Assembly: GCA_031273645.1 (NCBI GenBank)
Contig: JAISRM010000171.1
Location: 1-17,590 of the forward strand
DNA from: Endomicrobium sp.
Lineage (GTDB): Bacteria; Elusimicrobiota; Endomicrobiia; Endomicrobiales; Endomicrobiaceae
Length of the DNA stretch: 17,590 nucleotides
Reading direction: 5' to 3'
Shown: one piece after another, positions 15,117 through 17,590 of the stretch
Numbering within the stretch: the first letter of the stretch is position 1
Layout: each line of letters begins with the position of its first letter
Made by a program: the position numbers and the translations under genes
Notes under the pieces: generated by a model
The model's input: the letters and a program-made list of their open reading frames with translations, nothing else
What the model was told of the DNA's origin: nothing
The model's database searches: none

Positions 15117-17102
15117 ATGAAAAAACTTGAGATTCTTGCTCCGGCAGGTTCGAAGGAAGCCTTTATAGCCGCAGTGCGCGCCGGCGCAGACGCCGTTTAC
15201 TGCGGGCTTGAAAACTTCAACGCAAGAGGCAAAGCGCAAAATTTTACTCCGCAGGAATTTTTCAATTACACGGCTTTTGCCCGCGAAAATAAAGTAAAGG
15301 TTTATGCCGCGCTCAACGTTCTTATAAAACAGACGGAAATTCAGGAAGCCGTAAAAACTCTCAATTTTATAGCCGAAGCAAAAGCGGACGCAGTTATAGT
15401 TCAGGATTTTGGCATAGCGCAAATTGCGCGCAAATATTTTCCGCAGCTTAAACTTCACGCCAGCACGCAAATGAACGTCCACAACAGTTACGCAGTACTG
15501 CAGGCTCAGGAAGCAGGCATTGAAAGAGTAGTGCTTGCAAGAGAACTTTCGCTTGAAGAAATCAGACAAATATCGCAAAAAACCTCGGCGGGACTTGAGA
15601 TTTTCTGCCACGGCGCTTTATGTTTTTCAGTCTCGGGAATATGCCTTATGTCAAGCTTTATAGGAGGCTGCAGCGCAAACAGAGGAGCCTGCGCCCAGCC
15701 TTGCAGACGCCGATGGTCTTTTTCGGGCAAAGAAGGATTTTATTTGTCGCCGAAAGATTTGCGGCTGGCGCAATATATTAACGAAATAAAAAACGCCGGA
15801 GTTTCATGCATAAAAATTGAAGGAAGAATGAAAAACGCGCAATACGTTTACAAAACCGCGCGGGCATACAGAATAGCCGCAGACGCGCCGCAAGGAGACG
15901 AAAGCGCGTTAAAAGAAGCGCAAAATATTCTCGACGAAGATTTCGCAAGAAAAAAAACTTCGTTCAACTTTATAAAAAAATCGGAAGAAATCTTTGAACC
16001 TGACTTGACAAAACAAACAGGCGTCTATGTCGGAAAAACCCTTTCTTGCCATGACGGCGTTTTAAAAATTAAAACAAGCGTTCAAATAAATAAAAACGAC
16101 ATTATTAAAGCCTCAAACGCAAAAGAAGACCGCTACATTACGTCGCATGTTAAAGACGTAAATTTTAACGAAGGCATTTGCGAAATTAAAACGGACTTTC
16201 CGCCGCTTAAGCCGCAAACAGAAATTTTTAAAACTTACGACGGAATTTTTGAAGAAACTTTGAAAAAAATAATCGCCGGCGCAAATATAGAAAAAAATAA
16301 AATCAAAACGCAGGAAATAAACGTCAAATATCCCGTTTTTGAAAAAACGGCGGCTAAAGAAGAACTTTTTTTAAAAATAGACGATTTGCAATGGTTGAAA
16401 TTTATTAAAAACGTGGATTTAGCGATAATTTATGCTCTTGATAAAGAAAATACAAACAAACCTCTTGCTCGGCAAAAAATAGATTTTTTTGAACTGCCTT
16501 CATACATCGAAGAAGCCGATTTGCCTCTCTACGAACGCGCGATAAAAGATTTGCTAAAAAACGCGGAAAACAAATTTATTCTCAATAATATCGGGCATTT
16601 TCGTTTTTTTAAAGACGCAAAAGCAAAACTTTACGCCGGACCTTTTTTATACGCTTTAAATTCTTTTGCGGCCGATTTTCTTATTAAAAACAAAATAATT
16701 AATTTTACTTTTTCGCATGAAGACGATATAAAAAACATTTCTGAAATTGCCAAGACCGGATTAAGTTCCAAAAGCGTTTTTTATCTTTGCGGCTTTCCGC
16801 CTTTAGCCGTTTCAAAAATGACGCCTCACAAAGATTTGCAAAACGGCGCGCTTTTAAAATCGCAAAAAGACAGCTTTAACGCCGTCATAAAAGGCAAAAC
16901 CGCCCATATTATTGCTCAGCATCCCGTAATGCTTTTTAATAAAATGCCAAAATTAAAAAATCTCGGCATACGCAAATATATAATAGACCTTTCTTTCATC
17001 AAGCCTTCCCCAAACTATTTAAATCTAATGCTTGACGCATGGCGCGGCAAACAACTCATCTCAAACGAATACGAATTCAACTTTGAAAGAAAACTTAAAT
17101 GA
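15117..17102 (+). CDS. Peptidase U32 family protein, RlhA-like (rRNA hydroxylation candidate)
   Basis: 661 residues, close to E. coli RlhA (YdcP, about 650) and longer than TrhP (YegQ, about 450). U32 proteins were named after a collagenase, but studied E. coli members are iron-sulfur proteins needed for RNA hydroxylation (RlhA at 23S C2501; TrhP on tRNA). The N-terminal LEILAPAGSKEAFIAAVRAGADAVYCG (4-30) and LHASTQMNVHN (113-123) belong to the family. Residues 161-179 (EIFCHGALCFSVSGICLMS) match the U32 signature exactly, and C169, C176, C192 with C236 (SCIKIEGRMKN) are likely cluster ligands. Residues ~285-385 look like the added beta-rich domain of longer members; the C-terminal part is Lys/Phe-rich and diverged. 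The start agrees with the family N-terminus although no ribosome site is present. It is the only plus-strand gene here. Family call firm, RlhA role inferred. Confidence 0.9.
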   Translation: MKKLEILAPAGSKEAFIAAVRAGADAVYCGLENFNARGKAQNFTPQEFFNYTAFARENKVKVYAALNVLIKQTEIQEAVKTLNFIAEAKADAVIVQDFGIAQIARKYFPQLKLHASTQMNVHNSYAVLQAQEAGIERVVLARELSLEEIRQISQKTSAGLEIFCHGALCFSVSGICLMSSFIGGCSANRGACAQPCRRRWSFSGKEGFYLSPKDLRLAQYINEIKNAGVSCIKIEGRMKNAQYVYKTARAYRIAADAPQGDESALKEAQNILDEDFARKKTSFNFIKKSEEIFEPDLTKQTGVYVGKTLSCHDGVLKIKTSVQINKNDIIKASNAKEDRYITSHVKDVNFNEGICEIKTDFPPLKPQTEIFKTYDGIFEETLKKIIAGANIEKNKIKTQEINVKYPVFEKTAAKEELFLKIDDLQWLKFIKNVDLAIIYALDKENTNKPLARQKIDFFELPSYIEEADLPLYERAIKDLLKNAENKFILNNIGHFRFFKDAKAKLYAGPFLYALNSFAADFLIKNKIINFTFSHEDDIKNISEIAKTGLSSKSVFYLCGFPPLAVSKMTPHKDLQNGALLKSQKDSFNAVIKGKTAHIIAQHPVMLFNKMPKLKNLGIRKYIIDLSFIKPSPNYLNLMLDAWRGKQLISNEYEFNFERKLK

Positions 17103-17111
17103 ACCTGCCGC

Positions 17112-17128
17112 CAGACAGCGTCTGTTTT
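17112..17128 (+). terminator. Short terminator-like hairpin after the U32 gene
   Basis: CAGAC (17112-17116), loop AGC, GTCTG (17120-17124), then TTTTGT, starting 10 bases after the stop codon. The 5-bp stem is minimal. A second hairpin ACAAGC/GCTTGT (17153-17158 with 17162-17167) followed by TTGTCC may back it up. Both resemble hairpins in the repeats downstream. Confidence 0.45.
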
Positions 17129-17166
17129 GTACAGTTAAAACATTTTTTAAAGACAAGCTGCGCTTG

Positions 17167-17259
17167 TTTGTCCTTCCCGCGTTTTTAATATTTGTTCTTC
17201 CTAAGCAACCTGCGCCCGAGTGTTTTTATCGGGTGGCAATCCAAGTTTGCTGAAAAATT
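17167..17259. repeat. Direct repeat, copy 1 (93 bp)
   Basis: Aligns without gaps to 17399-17491 (offset 232) with 4 differences in 93 bases by eye. Contains TTCCCGCGTTTTTAATATTT, CCTAAGCA and a small CCCGA/TCGGG hairpin, then GGCAATCCAAGTTTGCTG. No coding potential seen. Preceded by the hairpin ACAAGC-TGC-GCTTGT at the position where copy 2 has CAGAC-TAC-GTCTG. Confidence 0.92.
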
Positions 17260-17333
17260 ATTTTCACATTGCATTTTTAAAAACAATAATGTTAAAAACT
17301 AAATTAATATTAAACATGGATGCCCATTTTCAT

Positions 17334-17410
17334 GGGAATGACAAACCCTGAAAAACAGACGCAGTCTGAAAAGAAATTAGGACAGACTACGTCTGTTTTT
17401 TGTCATTCCC
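17334..17410. repeat. Nested inverted repeat, possible bidirectional terminator or MITE-like unit
   Basis: Inner arms 17351-17368 and 17383-17400 are 18 bases with one non-Watson-Crick position (C17362/A17389), around a 14-base loop. Outer arms GGGAATGACAAA (17334-17345) and TTTGTCATTCCC (17399-17410) are exact complements; the overlap of the outer and inner right arms leaves a small bulge. T-runs flank the inner stem on both strands. On minus-strand RNA the odd pair becomes G·U and the stem is continuous. Confidence 0.85.
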
Positions 17411-17491
17411 GCGTTTTTAATATTTGTTCTTCCTAAGCAGCCTGCACCCGAATGTTTTTATCGGGTGGCAATCCAAGTTTGCTGAAAAATT
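17399..17491. repeat. Direct repeat, copy 2 (93 bp)
   Basis: Partner of 17167-17259. Differences by eye: C/A in the opening TTGTCM, and three A/G changes in the CCTAAGCA...CCCGA stretch. Its left end is also the right outer arm of the nested inverted repeat, so the two structures were probably formed from the same element. Confidence 0.92.
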
Positions 17492-17590
17492 CTGACAGAC
17501 TTCGTAGGGTTGATTTTGGTAATTCCCTCGAATTATGGAATCCAGATTTTATTTAAAATTTGGTACTGATAGGTCTGTGTTCATGTCGTT

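Larger units (their letters stand above)
17260..17590. other. Non-coding 3' region with dispersed-repeat character
   Basis: No credible gene from the U32 stop to the window end (488 bases). Besides the 93-bp direct repeat pair and the nested inverted repeat, it holds CCCAT/ATGGG (17323-17327 with 17332-17336) and ATTCC/GGAAT pairs near 17523-17542. Phrases such as GTCATTCCC and GGAATCC are typical of dispersed intergenic repeat families in many bacterial genomes. Confidence 0.7.

Noticed and set aside
15099..15611. 170-residue minus-strand ORF opposite the U32 gene
   Set aside because: It is the antisense shadow of a conserved coding region matching the U32 family on the plus strand.
17103..17253. 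Continuation of a plus-strand ORF after the U32 stop
   Set aside because: It is a different frame that runs through hairpins and the direct repeat and reads as non-coding.

Overview
The window reads as a piece of chromosome from an anaerobic, fermentative, Gram-negative (diderm) bacterium with an A+T-leaning genome. The diderm call rests on a C-terminal autotransporter beta-barrel, two lipoproteins and an LpoB-type activator of penicillin-binding proteins. The anaerobic, fermentative call rests on HydF ([FeFe]-hydrogenase maturation), an NfnAB/SudAB-type flavoprotein pair, a PduL phosphotransacylase and glycolytic genes. The combination fits Elusimicrobiota (Endomicrobium/Elusimicrobium-like). 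That assignment is an impression from gene content and codon style, not a search result.

Layout. From 1 to 14383 every gene lies on the minus strand, so transcription runs right to left. 10859-14383 is a 1174-residue autotransporter. 9596-10558 is pfkA, with its own promoter. It is followed, possibly through a weak hairpin, by tyrS, lpoB, a COG3014-like lipoprotein and an LPP20-like periplasmic protein, with junctions of 14, 9 and -4 bases. After 38 bases come nfnA and nfnB, which overlap by 16 bases and end at a strong intrinsic terminator (3035-3083). hydF then starts a new unit from an extended -10 promoter. tpiA, pduL and rpiB (cut by the window edge) form a tight operon with a near-consensus promoter. 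On the plus strand, 15117-17102 encodes a peptidase-U32/RlhA-like protein. The last ~490 bases are non-coding and full of short inverted and direct repeats.

How the genes work together. PfkA and TpiA are glycolysis, RpiB is the pentose-phosphate branch, PduL makes acyl-phosphate from acyl-CoA for ATP formation, NfnAB balances ferredoxin, NADH and NADPH, and HydF assembles the H-cluster for hydrogen production. The lpoB trio concerns the envelope and peptidoglycan.

The most interesting part is the divergent region 14384-15116 in front of the autotransporter. It holds a pentanucleotide tandem repeat (about 15 perfect units), then a sigma-70-type promoter, then, only ~12 bases after the predicted transcription start, a 13-bp hairpin followed by seven U residues, then the gene. 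This looks like a surface protein under two layers of control: repeat-number (phase) variation upstream of the promoter, and conditional termination in the leader. Other points of note are a +1-frame membrane-segment extension behind hydF at an A6 run, a 44-bp perfect palindrome, a possibly leaderless U32 gene, and a 3'-end repeat pair whose hairpins show compensatory changes.
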